Shown here piece after piece: positions 11,069-23,130 of a stretch of DNA of 64,000 bases. Every line of letters begins with the position of its first letter. The first letter of the stretch is position 1. The notes below the pieces were generated by a model. The model was not told where the DNA came from. It ran no database searches and saw nothing but the letters and a program-made list of their open reading frames with translations. Location of the stretch: contig OY294051.1 of NCBI GenBank assembly GCA_958510825.1, positions 28,507,265 to 28,571,264 on the forward strand, written 5' to 3'. The DNA comes from Brachypterus glaber (taxonomy: Eukaryota; Arthropoda; Insecta; Coleoptera; Kateretidae). The translations under genes and the position numbers were made by a program.

Positions 11069-11740
11069 TGCTCTACTTAAATGACAATATCTAGAAAACT
11101 ATAAAAGTTAGATATTTCGTTCTGATCATATTTTTAAGCTAACAAATTGCTTTTTTTAATAAATATTAAAACATGGATTGGGGTCAAAAACATGTCTATT
11201 CCAAAATGAAATATTTTTTAGCCGCTTATTACACCAAAAATGCCAGTTTTATTTTCAAGAAAGTATTTGCTGTTCTTTTGTTAAGATGTGGTTTAAATTT
11301 CAAGATGGTCATTCTATTGGTTCGTCTGGAATAAAATAAAATGCAGGAGTGCGTAGCGTAGATTAGATAAGTGGCGAGTCTCGGGCCAATCTTGACCGTC
11401 AGTTCTCTACTGAAATGGCAATATCTAGAAAACTATCAAAGTTATAAATATCGTCTGTCCTTGTTTTTAAGCTTTTTTAAATAAATATTAAAAAATTAGG
11501 ATTTGGTTCAAAAACATTTCAAGTCCAAAATTAAGTAATTTTTAGCCGTTTATCACACCAAAAGGGCCACTTTAATTTTCGTGAAAAAAAAAACGTGTTT
11601 AGTGTTCTTTTGACTGTGTGGTTAAAATTTCAAGATGTACGTTTTATTGATTTGTCTGGAATTAATTAAAATGCAGGAACGTGCAGCGTAGATTAGATCA
11701 GTGGTGAGCCCCTCGTTACTTTTGACCAAATCTGCGATGC
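11069..11740. repeat. Two tandem units of about 335 bp
   Basis: Both units contain CAATATCTAGAAAACTAT near the start, an ATTAAAAA-ATT/GG-TTGGG-TCAAAAACAT middle, TAGCCG-TTA-CACCAAAA, and a TCTGGAAT-AA-TAAAATGCAGGA end. They are clearly diverged (roughly 80 percent by eye). A partial inverted copy follows at once. Confidence 0.65.
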
Positions 11741-11985
11741 GCTCTCCTGTATTTTATTTTATTCCAGACGAACCAATAAAATGGCTATCTTGAAATTTGA
11801 GCCACATCTTAACAAAATAACAGCAAATACTTTCTTGAAAATAAAACTGGCATTTTTGGTGTAATAAGCGGCTAAAAAATATTTCATTTTGGACTTGACA
11901 TGTTTTTTTCATAAAAATAAAAGTGGCATTTTTGGTTTAATAAGCGGCTACAAAATATTTCATTTTGGACTTGACATGACCACAA
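11741..11985. repeat. Inverted partial copy of the preceding tandem unit
   Basis: TTTTATTCCAGACGAACCAATAAAATGGCTATCTTGAAATTT is the reverse complement of the end of the unit at 11280-11340. The segment GGCATTTTTGGT..AATAAGCGGCTA then occurs twice in succession. It forms a foldback with unit 1. Confidence 0.65.
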
Positions 11986-13689
11986 AATAATTAAGTTCAA
12001 CTTTTTGGGTCAAATACTCCATAGTGCGGCGCTTTGCTTGCTCAGTGTTATTGAGTAAAAGATTTCCTTAAAAATGTTTAATTTTTGGTGAATCCACCCA
12101 AATAAACCAATAGATTGTTTGAATGTTGTTGTGGGAGCATTAATTTCTTGTTACTTAACTCTTTCTCTCGGTCTAAGCTTAACGTTTTTAGGTAAGTAAC
12201 ATTTTTTATAGAATTACATGAATGGTCTATAAGAGTAAATGGGCTAATATTGGATGACATTTTAAAAATTATTAAATTATTTTTAAAATGCAATTAGTTA
12301 AGCAACTCACAACAACAATATTATTGTTATTATTTTTATTATTATTGTTATTATTCTTATTATTGTTATTATTGTTATTATTTTTATTATTTTTAATATT
12401 GTATTTGTATAATCTATAAACTGGTAAACGTTTAAATCTAAATATAGAATTTTAAATATTGCAACTTTAATATTGAAAACTTTTTTAACTTTTGCAATAA
12501 CTTCAATCTGTAGCCGCATCTGTTGACCGTCTCGCCAGTGAAAGCACAAGAAATAACGAATTCCGTAAAAGGTATAAAAACGCCGAATTAAAGAAAAATG
12601 ATTTGATTTTCAATGTCGCTTCTTGCTAAGAAAGACCCTTATTTCTTAGGGTCTTTATGAATGCGAAGTGATAAAACATCTCGGTAATAAAAACATTTCG
12701 TGTCAAATTGGTAATTTTTGGAAAAATAAGTTATAAGTCAAAGGTAAATTAGATTTCAGTCTAGACACTTTTAATTCTCTAAGGGTCTTAGAGAAATAAA
12801 AGAGCCTATTGTACAGGGTTTGTTTAAACTTTTTAAGTAGAGTTTAAATTTTAATTTAAACTTAAAAAGAAAGAACATAGCTATCACAAGGCTAGAGTTA
12901 ATTTTTTTTTTCTTATGTATTTTAATCATAGGTTCAAACTAAACCAAATTTAATTTCGATTTATCAACTTTCATTTAATTGGTTATAATTTATAAATTCT
13001 TAAGGTCTATTTCTGCAATCATTAAACTAAGAAAACTGCAATTGTAACTAAGAATATGACCAATGAAATTTCAGGTTTATCAATGAAATGTCAGATTTCT
13101 TTAAGTTGGAAATTAATTATTATTAACTTCAACTACCTAAACGTTTGAAACCTCATTTTCCTCCCTTGGTCGGAAAGTGTCTTGTGACTAACTTCACATG
13201 GATTTGTCAAAATCCAAAAACTTAATTATTATTTTAAATTGGGTTCAGTAGGTATTAACTAAAATAAAATGACCTATCTTTTTACTAAAAACATAACATA
13301 ACATGATTTACGTCAGGAACAAGAACAATTAGCAACTATTGAAACTAGAAAATATTATGTTAAATATGTAATTAAAACTAAAAAAAAGCTTAAAATAGCA
13401 GCTAAATGTAATTTTGATTGGGAATTTTCTCATTGATTTTGAACATTCTGCAGTAGAGCAGTACAATTTCTTTATAGATTAAAAGATCTGATCATAACTT
13501 ATCGCTGGTAATTTAACAAAGTAATTACATATCTTATTGTGTTATTAACTTTTTTAGACAAACATTATTATTTACGTTGGATGCATATTTAAATTTAGTA
13601 TTTTTAATATGTTTAATATATTTATAAATTTTTTAAAATTTTTATTAAAAAATAATAGTTTTTGTTTCATTTTCGTGAAGATCGCCATC
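11986..13689. other. AT-rich spacer, no gene seen
   Basis: It contains a TTATTATTG/TTATTATTT simple repeat at about 12317-12402 and a hairpin AAGACCCTTATTTCTTAGGGTCTT near 12630. The frame across the simple repeat is an artefact. Confidence 0.45.
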
Positions 13690-14117
13690 TACACGGAAAG
13701 AAATTAGTGGGCTCTGCGCTATACATTATAAGATATTTGGTAACAGTGGCAAATTATAGTGATTTAAGCTATAGATTATAAGGGACACAATAACTAATAA
13801 TGTTAAAAATAAATTGGAAACGATTATATATATTACAGACACGATTATATTTATTACAGGCACTATTATAAATTTACAGAAATTTTATTATATTATAAAA
13901 ATTATTAGCACGGACAATAATTAAATCTATTTAAGCTATAAATGCCATACTATTTGTTATATTTTATTATTCACTAAACAATTAAAGTATTTCATATAAA
14001 TTTTTACACCGACTGCCATAATTGTAAGAGAAAGCCTTGTATTTATATAATAAGCGATTATAATTTGCTTGGTATGTGTGTTATTGCGCTCCTAGCTATA
14101 ATTTTTTTTTCCGTGTA
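13690..14117. mobile_element. Element with TACACGGAAA / TTTCCGTGTA terminal inverted repeats
   Basis: It starts TACACGGAAAGAAATTAG and ends AATTTTTTTTTCCGTGTA. The interior repeats variants of ATTATATTTATTACAG and the palindromic AGCTATAGATTATAAG. No clear target duplication. It belongs to the TACACNGAAA-ended group (5901, 15448, 16036, 27907). Confidence 0.65.
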
Positions 14118-14237
14118 TACGTGCCTTAAAAAAGCGTCTTTATAGCTTACTTCACCAATACAAATTTAAAGATGACCGGCTTTGCTGTGGAAAATGAATT
14201 AAAAAATTTAAAATTCTAGATATAATTTTGAATAAAA

Positions 14238-14370
14238 TAGTATATAAATCTCGGTGGAACATTTTATTTTTCATTCAGGAATTAGCAGACCGTGGGGCTA
14301 CGCCCCTTGGTCTTGCTAATTTTCCCTCATGAAATTAAACATTTTCCACCTCACTATGTAATATACTATT
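14238..14370. repeat. Hairpin element flanked by AGTATA / TATACT
   Basis: ATAGTATATAAATCTC with GGTGGAACATTTTA is mirrored by ACATTTTCCACC and AATATACTATT. The core GACCGTGGGGC-TACG-CCCCTTGGTC is a strong inner hairpin. Confidence 0.55.
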
Positions 14371-14900
14371 ATTTCGTTGGTCAGATTCTAAGTTACACTT
14401 ATAAGGTTGATTTACCCAATCATTATAATTTTCAACAACATTATCACTAAAATTAATAATTAATTTAATTTAGAAATCGCCATCCAGTGCCTTAATTTTT
14501 CCTAAAAATAAATGTCGAATGAAATAAAAAATACTTTATGAGAAAGTACAACAAGAAGTAAGCAACAACAGTTCCGATCAAATACAACTATCAACATCTA
14601 ACTACAGAAACTGTATTATGGCTTTCTTGCCAGGAGCTTAAATATATTTTTTATGGATTGTCCCCATTCGCCCCCAAAGGGGGCGAATTGAAATGAAAAC
14701 GTTTTTGAATGAACATTTTTATTTAAAAGCTTTATTTGGTGAATGGAAATATAAATATTATTTTTAAAAAGGTTTTTTTTAATATTAAATCCCATTTATA
14801 CAATAAAAATGAATACCAGGTGATAAAAATAAAATATGTTGATATACTATATTGAACATAAATAAATATTATCAAATTATATTAGTGTCCTTTGATTATA
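14371..14900. other. AT-rich spacer with one GC hairpin
   Basis: TTCGCCCCC-AAA-GGGGGCGAA near 14668 is the only distinct structure. No gene seen. Confidence 0.4.
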
Positions 14901-15202
14901 CAATTAATAAACAAATATCGGGACTAGGACTTTAAATAAAAACACTAACTTTTATGCACTAGCGACGTTTCGTCTTTAATCAAGACTTTATCAAGCTAAA
15001 AGAGAGAAAAAGACCTTATGTAATAATAACATAAAAAAATATATAACTTAAAAAAAAATATTAAAAAAATTAAAAACGTCTACTTTTTAATCTTATGCCT
15101 AGATAATACGAAAAACATTTACCTTAGCATACTTAAAACACTACATTTAACATAAATATTATTTAAATAAACAATTACGAACAATAAACAAAACTATATA
15201 TA

Positions 15203-15237
<35 letters not shown>

Positions 15238-15271
15238 TTAAAGTCCTAGTCCCGATATTTGTTTATTAATT
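14901..15271. mobile_element. Hammerhead-bearing element with short inverted ends
   Basis: AATTAATAAACAAATATCGG-GACTAGGACTTTAAATAAA at the left is mirrored at 15233-15271. Only the left part carries the ribozyme-like motif (14960-14998, minus strand). The right side ends in a long T tract (15209-15235). By its motif it is probably a Penelope-derived fragment with an inverted partial copy. Confidence 0.55.
14960..14998 (-). ncRNA. Variant hammerhead-like motif with U3-A8 core
   Basis: Minus strand: stem I TAGC, core TTGATAA (C3 changed to T and G8 to A compared with CTGANGA), extra A, stem II GTCTT/AAGAC with loop GATTA, GAAA, stem III ACGT, cleavage C (GUC), stem I partner GCTA. All stems are perfect. 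In active hammerheads C3 and G8 form a Watson-Crick pair; here both change together to keep a pair. Confidence 0.55.
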
Positions 15272-15447
15272 AAATAAATAAATATATTATAAATTTATTA
15301 TTAAATATACAAATATAAAAATAACCAAACTCTTTTATGCATTTTTTATAAACAAGATATAAACAAGTTAGCAGATAAGTAAAAGTTACATCCACTTGTC
15401 TACATTAACTTTTAATTGCCCTCTTCTTAACGATGTGGGTGCATCTG

Positions 15448-15718
15448 TACATAGAAAAAACGGATTCCTTGAACCAAGGACACGTGTCTTTGGATATGTT
15501 CAAAGCCATATTCTCTTGTTTCAAGGCTGGCATTTTCTTGAACCAAAGTCAATGTCCTTGAATAAAGAGCGCGGATTTTTATTCCAAAACCCGTGCTCTT
15601 CATTCAAGGACATTGACTTTGGTTCAAGAAAATGCCAGCCTTGAAACAAGAGAATATGGCTTTGAACATATACAAAGACACGTGTCCTTGGTTCAAGGAA
15701 TCCGTTTTTTTTTATGTA
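15448..15718. mobile_element. Near-perfect 271-bp palindrome with TACATAGAAA ends
   Basis: The whole element folds on itself from TACATAGAAAAAACGG to TTTTTTTTATGTA with a centre near 15583. Inside each arm the word CTTGAACCAAGGACA (and CTTGAACCAAAG, CCTTGAATAAAG) repeats. The ends match the TACACNGAAA group. Two open frames across it, sharing mirror peptides, are artefacts. If transcribed it would give a long hairpin RNA. Confidence 0.75.
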
Positions 15719-16035
15719 GAGTATACTCCACCAGCTATTGCATCGACTTCAAAATCCGCTATATCCTCATTATTTGGCCATACAAAAACTAATCTACAAA
15801 TAATTAGACTAATTTTTATCTACGAATATTCCTAAATAAGATATTTTTCGAGAAACTATAGAATACTAGATGTAGGCACTCTTACGTATGTGCAAACATT
15901 TTACACAAAAACTCCCTTTGTTCTGATACACCCCGTTTTACGATAATTTAAAGAATTTAACTACTATATTTGTTGTGCATTTCATTAGTTAAAATCATCC
16001 AACTGCTTCTATCTAGCGGCATTCGTTAATGGCGC

Positions 16036-16855
16036 TACACTGAAAGAAATTACATTGAAAAGGTGTAAAAAAATACACTCTATAAATGTGTAAATTTTAC
16101 ACCTTTATATAAATGTACATCAACATTGATGTGACACTACACACGTGAGGTGATTTTGACCTAGAGTGTGTATTTTTACATCCATACCTTCTGCAACAAT
16201 ACACTTGGAGCTCAAGAAGGTGTATTTTTATAAACATACCTTTAGCAACAATACACGCGAAGTGTAAAAATCACACTTCTGATGTACAAGCCAGCCAATC
16301 GCGGGCCTTAAGCTAGTCACGTGACTCGAGAAGCCAGAATTCCTGCTTCATCGAATCTGGTGGCTGTCGACCATTATAATTGTTTACGTTTGTAAGAGCG
16401 TACGTATAATTTTGTGTGTGCTAGATTTTTCAAAGAAATAATTGGTAAGTGTTGATTAAAAGTAAATATTCAAAAAGGGTGATTAATACAATATCCTTAA
16501 AACATACATTTTATAATATTTTACTTATTTAGGCGGTAACACTGGCCTGCAAATTGTGAGTTGTTAAGACTTGTGTATGTTTTCTGTTTCTATTTTATAT
16601 TGGTACTTTTTGTAACGCTGCTTACGAATATACGTTTTATTTTTCTGTGCGTAGTTTTTCCATAAAACACTATTCATAAATAGAAAAATAACAAAATGTT
16701 TATTCTATTTTTTTTTTTAGGTAAAAAGTATATTTACGCGTTGGTGTAAACTTTACACACCGCATTTATATTAACGCTTTGAGTGTAAATTCACATCAGC
16801 AGCAGCTGCAAGTAAATTACCCATGCACGTGGATGTAAAAATTTATCTCAGTGTA
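16036..16855. mobile_element. Element with TACACTGAAA / TCAGTGTA ends and GGTGTA..TACACC words
   Basis: The left end TACACTGAAAGAAATTACAT and right end ATTTATCTCAGTGTA form imperfect inverted repeats. Subterminal zones (16060-16285 and 16735-16840) are packed with variants of GGTGTAAAAATACAC, TACACCTT and GTGTAAATTCACATC. The middle, 16290-16730, is non-repetitive. The short copies of GCGGCAT that flank both sides face opposite ways and are not a clear target duplication. Confidence 0.65.
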
Positions 16856-17108
16856 GATGCCGCTGGATAGAGTGACACCATTTTGAATTTCCTATGCATT
16901 TAAAACCTTGGTAAGTGGCTACAAGGCAAAGAACAGAAGTAGACGAGTGTTTATTCGTTGTCTAAATAAACTGTTGAATACTTTAATGCCTTATTTCTAA
17001 AGAATTAGCCTGAATTAGCGTGAAATGTCGTTTCCTTTTTGTACTGTGTAACTTTACCACCATCCCTAAAATAAATAGTCCAAGTAACTTTTAGTAATAT
17101 TTGATTAA

Positions 17109-17664
17109 CCCTTCGTTAGTCGCAATATCTATTAGATACACCTAATATATAAAATTTGTCGCCATTACTATGTTTCTTTGCATACGTTCTCCCCCCTTTA
17201 GGTATTCGTCACCACGTATCAGTGCTAATTGAACCACGTTTTGTTGTGTGTCTTAAACTTGGGGATCCGCTAAACTATGTGGGATACATTGCGAAAATGT
17301 CACGTTTTTTTTTATATTTTACATGCAAAAAAGATACAAAACAAATAAAAACAATAATTTTTGCTTTAGGTTTGATGAAAATAAGCTAAATATTACTTCT
17401 ATATTGGAAAAAAGTTTGTTTTTATATATTTTAATACGATTTTAATATGCAATTATACCTTTTTAGTACTTTTAATAGTTTTATGATAAAGTTTGATATT
17501 AAAACCTTTCATATACTTATAAAACTTGTTCCTTATTATTTTGGAAGTCCTATTGCATTAACAAGAGGTCGTTGATGTATGTAACTTTATATTAAAAAAA
17601 CATGTAAAAACATGTATATCTATGATACATTGCGACTAAAATTGTTATTGCGACTAACGAAGTG
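17109..17664. mobile_element. piggyBac-type MITE flanked by TTAA
   Basis: TTAA occurs immediately outside both ends (17105-17108 and 17665-17668). The ends are CCCTTCGTTAGTCGCAAT and, inverted, ATTGCGACTAACGAAGTG. A TTAA duplication with ends beginning CCC/CAC is the piggyBac hallmark. At 556 bp, without transposase, it is non-autonomous; the frame at 17156-17389 shows no similarity I recognise. Confidence 0.75.
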
Positions 17665-17949
17665 TTAAGGGGTCTTTCTACCTTATAAATTATAAAAATA
17701 ATCTTTTTTTCAAACATTTTTTTTTATATAGAAAGAAAAAAGATAAAATTGTGAAATATTGTAGGTATGTTTATTTATATTCAAAAATTACAAATAAAAT
17801 TTCTTTTTTAGATCTTCGCATGTCCCTCCTGAAAACGAAAATCATTCACCGAAGCAAGTCTTTAGTCTAAAATAATCTGGATCGCCCAAATTCACTCATC
17901 TAAAGCTTTCTTAATCATGATCACCACCACAAAATGTTAAAAATACATT

Positions 17950-18430
17950 GCCTAGTAAAAAAGCTTTTCTATTTTCACCTTTGCGTGTGAAATAGATTTT
18001 TTATTGTTAGATTTACTTTCAGCAACCTTCAAAACCCCAATATAGCATAAAGCCCGTTAGGAGGTGGATTTAGAAAAAAAAATATTTTAAAATTCAGTTT
18101 TAGCGACCTCAAAAACCCCAATATATCAATTTAAAAAAAATACTCCTCGCCCTCCATTGGGTTGTGTTAGAATTTTTTTATTATCAGGTTTACGTTCAGC
18201 AACCTCAAAAACCCCAAAATACCAATTTTCACAAAAACTACCCCCCGCCCCTCGTGGGGTGGAATTATATATTTTTTTATTATCAGATACACTCTCAGCA
18301 ACCTCAAAAACTCAATACTACCACAATAAAATACCAAAAACTACCCCCCACCCTCAGCGAATTTTTTTATTGTTTTCAGCAACCTCAAAAATCCTAATAT
18401 ACCAATTTTTATGCCCCCGTCCCTCAAGGG
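17950..18430. repeat. Degenerate tandem repeat of 80-100 bp units
   Basis: Five units contain CAACCTCAAAAACCCCAATA followed by TACCAATTTT (about 18022, 18103, 18197, 18297 and 18377), joined by TTTTTTATTATCAG-TTAC and a CCCC-rich segment. The same unit type recurs at 35520-35763. The frames here are repeat translations. Confidence 0.65.
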
Positions 18431-18834
18431 GCCCTATACATTTGTACAGGATAATAACTTCCCATTTCCTATCCATTTGTAACTGAATATTCAGTTTACT
18501 TTTTACAGTGTTCTTTTTAAAATATAGAACATTTTTTATTCTAATCCAAAAATACCTTTTTGTCTGTAATGGAATCATTTCTAATTTATCAATTACCCAT
18601 TATTATATTAATAACTAAAACTTTCCAGTTTTATTTTAAGAACAGCAGATTTCTCGGGACTTTGGCTTGTATTATCTTCACAAAGTTAGGTTTGCATTTC
18701 AAATTGTCGTCTGTTTATCTGAATCAAATTGATTAGAATAGTTGGAAACTAATGCTGATTATTCTAAACGAATTATGTGTGTTATACTTGCTTTTGAATT
18801 CATCATCAATGATGGTTACACTACTCAATACTCA

Positions 18835-20070
18835 AAAACTTTCCGACATCATTTTAGTTGCGTGTGACTATATTTGATGCGCTGATTTCGGAACCTTTTT
18901 CCGTTATTCTCGATCAGCTCGTTTTTTTTTTGAGGTAGTTTAGTTTAGTTTATTTTTAAAGTCTTTCGCGGACCACCTAATAGTTGGTATTTTATAAGAT
19001 ATTCGACTGACAATAATACAATAATTTAGAAAAGATACTCTTCGCTATTAATAGCTACTCTCTCCATTATAAAACAAATCACCAAAAAATTTCAATACAT
19101 AAATTTCGACACCATCATCTTTCCCATCATTCTTCAATCCTGCAGCCTTCTTACATTCCTCCAAATCACACAAACCAAATTTTATATAGCGCTCAGTGTT
19201 TTTTTACCTATAATTGTTGTAAAAAAAATGTAGGTCTAATTAATTTTTTTTTGCGGTGGATTGGTTCTCTATTATTAGGCCTCTAAGCAAAAAAGCGGAT
19301 TTTAAATATCTTCAAAAAATTAAAAATATTTGTATTTTTTTGTTATATTTTCATTAAAATGTTATATAAATACTAAAGATATCGCTCTGATTTTTACAAG
19401 CTACACTAACACACATGTGCGGTTTGTAAAAATAAAAAAAAGTTTTAGATTGATCCCAGTAATGGAGATTTTACGGGGAGTTTTTGAAAACAGAACAACA
19501 ATATTTTGTATTATTTAACGTTTATTTAATGTAATTTTTATGTTTTAAAGCAAGGATAATTTTTTTTAATATTTCGTTTTGCTTTTTCCATAGTGAATTT
19601 AATTTATCTCCTAAAAATAAATAAAATGCTTCAATATTTTTGTTTTACTTTTTGGTTAACCCCCGGTAAAATCTCCGTCACTGGATTAAATCTAAAACTT
19701 TTTATTTATTTTTATACACCGCATATATTTGTTAGTATTGCATATAAAAATTATAGTCGTATCTTTAGTATTTATATAAATTTTTTATTGAAATATGTCA
19801 AAAATATGCGAAAATAACTAATTTTTTGAATTTAGAAGCCCATTAAAAACAAACGAATAAAGATTTTAAATCCGCTTTTTTTGGCTTAGAGCCCCACTAA
19901 TAGAGAATAAATCCACATAAAAAAAATAATTGGAGCTTTTTTTTTGTTTTTTACTATTAAAGGCGAAAAAACAATGTGCTCAAAAAAACGAGCTCATCGA
20001 GAAAAACGGAAAAAGGTTCTGAAATCAGCTCATCAAATATAGCCATAAACTAAAATCTCCCCGGCAAAAA
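18835..20070. mobile_element. Foldback element of about 1.24 kb
   Basis: The outer arms share ATATTTGATGCGCTGATTTC, GGAACCTTTTTCCG and ATC-GCTCGTTTTTTT with their inverted copies at 19985-20055. An inner palindrome (about 19253-19920) shares AAGCGGATTTTAAAT and TATAAATACTAAAGATA. The loop contains GTAATGGAGATTTTAC against GTAAAATCTCCGTCAC. No transposase frame survives. Confidence 0.7.
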
Positions 20071-20435
20071 AAAAAGTTTTTGTAGAGCAGTGTTATTTAT
20101 GAATAATTTCATAATCCTTTGATAACGATACATTGTTAAAAATATAAAATTGCCAAGAATTTTAACCGAAATGATAGTAAATTCTCGACATCTCGACTCC
20201 ATTACCAGTATAAGTGATATCAGAAATGCGGTACGGAAGTAACAATTTTGTCCTTTTTTTACAGTTGGTTTATTGTTTATTCTGCCACCAAGGAAGATAC
20301 GTTAGTGACTATTGAGAGTAAGATAAAAGGCTTTAAAGTTTTCATGTTTATACATTCTTATCTATTTCCAGTTTAGCTTGTTGCAGAAAAGCTAGTTTAG
20401 ATAGTGTCTTGAGATTTTAACGGATGGAAACACCC
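20071..20435. other. Unique interval between two foldbacks, with splice-like signals
   Basis: It is not visibly repetitive. TTTTTTTACAG at about 20263 is followed by a short open stretch (W-F-I-V-Y-S-A-T-K-E-D-T-L-V-T-I-E), a GTAAGA donor-like word near 20317, and a second acceptor-like TTATCTATTTCCAG near 20371. The frame meets a stop right after the second acceptor, so I do not call a gene. Confidence 0.3.
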
Positions 20436-22494
20436 CACGGCGGGTTCAAAACCGGTTTTATTAAAAATTTCACCTCCATCCAAAACTGATGTCAATTCTT
20501 GTTAAGGGATCGAATACGAGTAGAATAAACCAAAAATTAAAAAAATCGTAGGAAGAAATTTTGAGTAATATCGATAAACGTCTGTTTTTGGATACTTTAC
20601 AGCTGTTAAATTATTCTCATGCCTTTTGAAGTACTGAAAATTAATTAAAACCCCTTGTATGTCATACTACTGGAAAGCTATTAAAATGAGCTTTCTTTTG
20701 ATATATAACATAATAACAAAGAGCAACGCGGGTTGCCTACTCTAGACCTTTTAATAAGCTTTCATAAAAAATAGTTATATTGCAAAACTTAACAGGTTGT
20801 TTTAAAAACAGAAATACTAAATTAAGAGGAGATTCTACACCGAAAAATGTAAAAAAAAAGTTCCTATAAAGATTTGTCTGTAGATGTGTCCTAGGGCGTT
20901 ACGGCCCTCCGAAGTGTCCGTCCGTCCGTAGGGTTTTTATTAATTATCTCTGAAACCCTATAAACTACACCAACGAAATTTTGTACATACCCTTATATAA
21001 TAAAGGCAATCATCCTATGTAATTTTGATTTTATAATTTTAACCAGAGGCGTGCAAAATAGGGGACGCTTTTGCCCCAAACTTTTTTTATTGCTTTTTTT
21101 GAAATTTTTCCAATTAAATATGTTTCCTTACTATAAAACACATAAGAAAGGTACTCTTTATATAATACCAAACACGCCGCACGGTGGGTCCAAAACTAGT
21201 TTTTATAACAATTTCACCTCTATCCAAAATTAATGTTAATTCTTATTAAGGGGTCGAATACGACTAAAAAAAAACAAAAATAAAAAAATTGATGGAAGAA
21301 ATTTTGAGTAATACCGAAAAACTTGCTTTTAAATATTTTTGTAGGTATTAAATTATTCTCGTGCCTTTTGGAACACTAAAACTAATTAGTTTTATTAATG
21401 AAACCGCTTTGTACAGCATATCAGTGGAAAGCTATATTATTTCTTTTGATATATAATATAAAAAAAAACAACTTAGATGGGCTGAATATTTTAACGGTTT
21501 TCTCGAAAATTGAACACAAAAAAGATGTTTTTATGATTTTACTTCCAATTTGTTTATTTTTTCTAATTTTATTATCTATTGTTTTTACGTACCTAGTGAT
21601 CGTTGCCTATCAACCAAGTAATCAGATTGAAGTGTCATTTAAGTTATAAAACTGTCGCATAAAAAGTTTTTAGTTTTACGTAATCTAATATAAATCAACA
21701 TAATAATAATCGAATAATAATTGTTATAAAAACTATTTTTGGACCCACCGTGCGCCGTGTTTGGTATTACATAAAGAGTACCTTTCTTATGTGTTTTAAA
21801 GTAAGGAAACATTTAATTGGAAATATTTCAAAAAAAGCAATAAAAAAAGTTTGGGCCAAAAGCGTCCCCTATTTTGCACGCCTCTGGTTAAAATTATAAA
21901 ATCAAAATTACATAGGATGATTGCCTTTATTATATAAGGGTATGTACAAAATTTCGTTGGTGTAGTTTATAGGGTTTCAGAGATAATTAATAAAAACCCT
22001 ACGGACGGACGGACACTTCGGAGGGCCGTAACTCCCTAGGACACATCTACAGACAAATCTTTATAGGAACTTTTTTTTACATTTTTCGGTGTAGAATCTC
22101 CTCTTAATTTAGTATTTCTGTTTTTAAAACAACCTGTTAAGTTTTGCAATATAACTATTTTTTTATGAAAACTTATTAAAAGGTCTAGAGTAGGCAACCC
22201 GCGTTGCTCTTTGTTATTATGATATATATCAAAAGAAAGCTCATTTTAATAGCTTTCCAGAAGTATGACATACAAGGAGTTTTAATTAATTTTCAGTACT
22301 TCAAAAGGCAAGAGAATAATTTAACAGCTGTAAAGTATCCAAAAACAGACGTTTATCGATATTACTCAAAATTTCTTCCTACGATTTTTTTAATTTTTGG
22401 TTTATTCTACTCGTATTCGATCCCTTAACAAGAATTGACATCAGTTTTGGATGGAGGTGAAATTTTTAATAAAACCGGTTTTGGACCCGCCGTG
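20436..22494. mobile_element. 2.06-kb foldback element with a related element nested at its centre
   Basis: It starts CACGGCGGGTTCAAAACC and ends GGTTTTGGACCCGCCGTG. Arms of about 740 bp (20436-21179 and 21753-22494) are near-identical inverted copies. Each contains a CCGTCCGTCCG tract and a conserved CAGAGGCGTGCAAAATAGGG segment. Several frames here are mirror artefacts. The pre-insertion centre would read AACACG-C-CGTGTT, an almost perfect palindrome. Confidence 0.75.
21180..21752. mobile_element. Inner element of the same family, inserted at the palindrome centre
   Basis: It has ends CACGGTGGGTCCAAAAC and the inverted TTTTTGGACCCACCGTG. Its left part (CACCTCTATCC, then AAGGGGTCGAATACGA) is diverged but homologous to the start of the outer element. 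CGCCG flanks both sides and may be a target duplication. The frame at 21398-21649 has a hydrophobic run but no recognisable family. Confidence 0.65.
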
Positions 22495-22585
22495 ACCCGT
22501 TATTAAAATCTACCGAAATAACAATTTCAGTTTTTTGTATTTTCGGCTTGAGAATGTCATGAAACTGAGAAAATGTGAAAAAAGT

Positions 22586-22622
22586 GGCTGTCTGTCTTAC
22601 TGTCTGTCTGTCGGTCTGTATG
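22586..22622 (+). repeat. Short CTGT microsatellite
   Basis: An interrupted CTGT/CGGT run follows a GAAAATGTGAAAAAAGTGG lead-in, resembling the lead-in to the microsatellite at 9893. It is probably a fragment of a GTCY-bearing element. Confidence 0.5.
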
Positions 22623-22925
22623 TAGACCTAACCTAGTATAACTTTTTAACGTAATGTCCGATTTGAAAAATCACCAAACGATACAGGACCTTTTCTATTT
22701 GTGTCACATCAAATATGCTTGACATTAGAATAGGGAAAGGGGGGCAAAATGGACAAAAACTAGCGATATTTCACTTATTATTTATATACTCCGTCCAGTT
22801 ATGCAAGATAGGGACGCGGCCCGTTTTACACCACAGAGCGCATAAATAGCATAATTATGCATAAATCGTAGTGTATCAAAAATTTAACAGATGTCGGTAC
22901 TGTTTTCCTGGAAAGGGCATATCGA

Positions 22926-23030
22926 AAGACTCGCATAGCAAGCATAGTACATAAGAATGCGATGCCAGGATTGGCTTGTTGTGTCATCATGTATCTTGTA
23001 ATGGTTGTTATACGAGCCTCTGGATAGGCT
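22926..23030. mobile_element. Foldback MITE, degenerate copy
   Basis: It contains CATAAGAATGCGATGCC and GATTGGCTTG, and ends CGAGCCTCTGGATAGGC. The fuller relative is at 27028-27170. Confidence 0.55.
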
Positions 23031-23130
23031 TTAAGTTGTTATTGTAACCTAAAAATTTGACGTTTTTCTTATGTTCAATATATATGTACAATATGTAGAA
23101 TATACTAATTTACCTATACCTACATAAGGC

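Noticed and set aside
12307..12549. Isoleucine-rich 80-codon frame
   Set aside because: Its end is a TTATTATTG simple repeat; nothing supports coding.
18157..18486. Frames with repeated SATSKTP-like peptides
   Set aside because: Translations of a degenerate DNA tandem repeat; no splice or start support.
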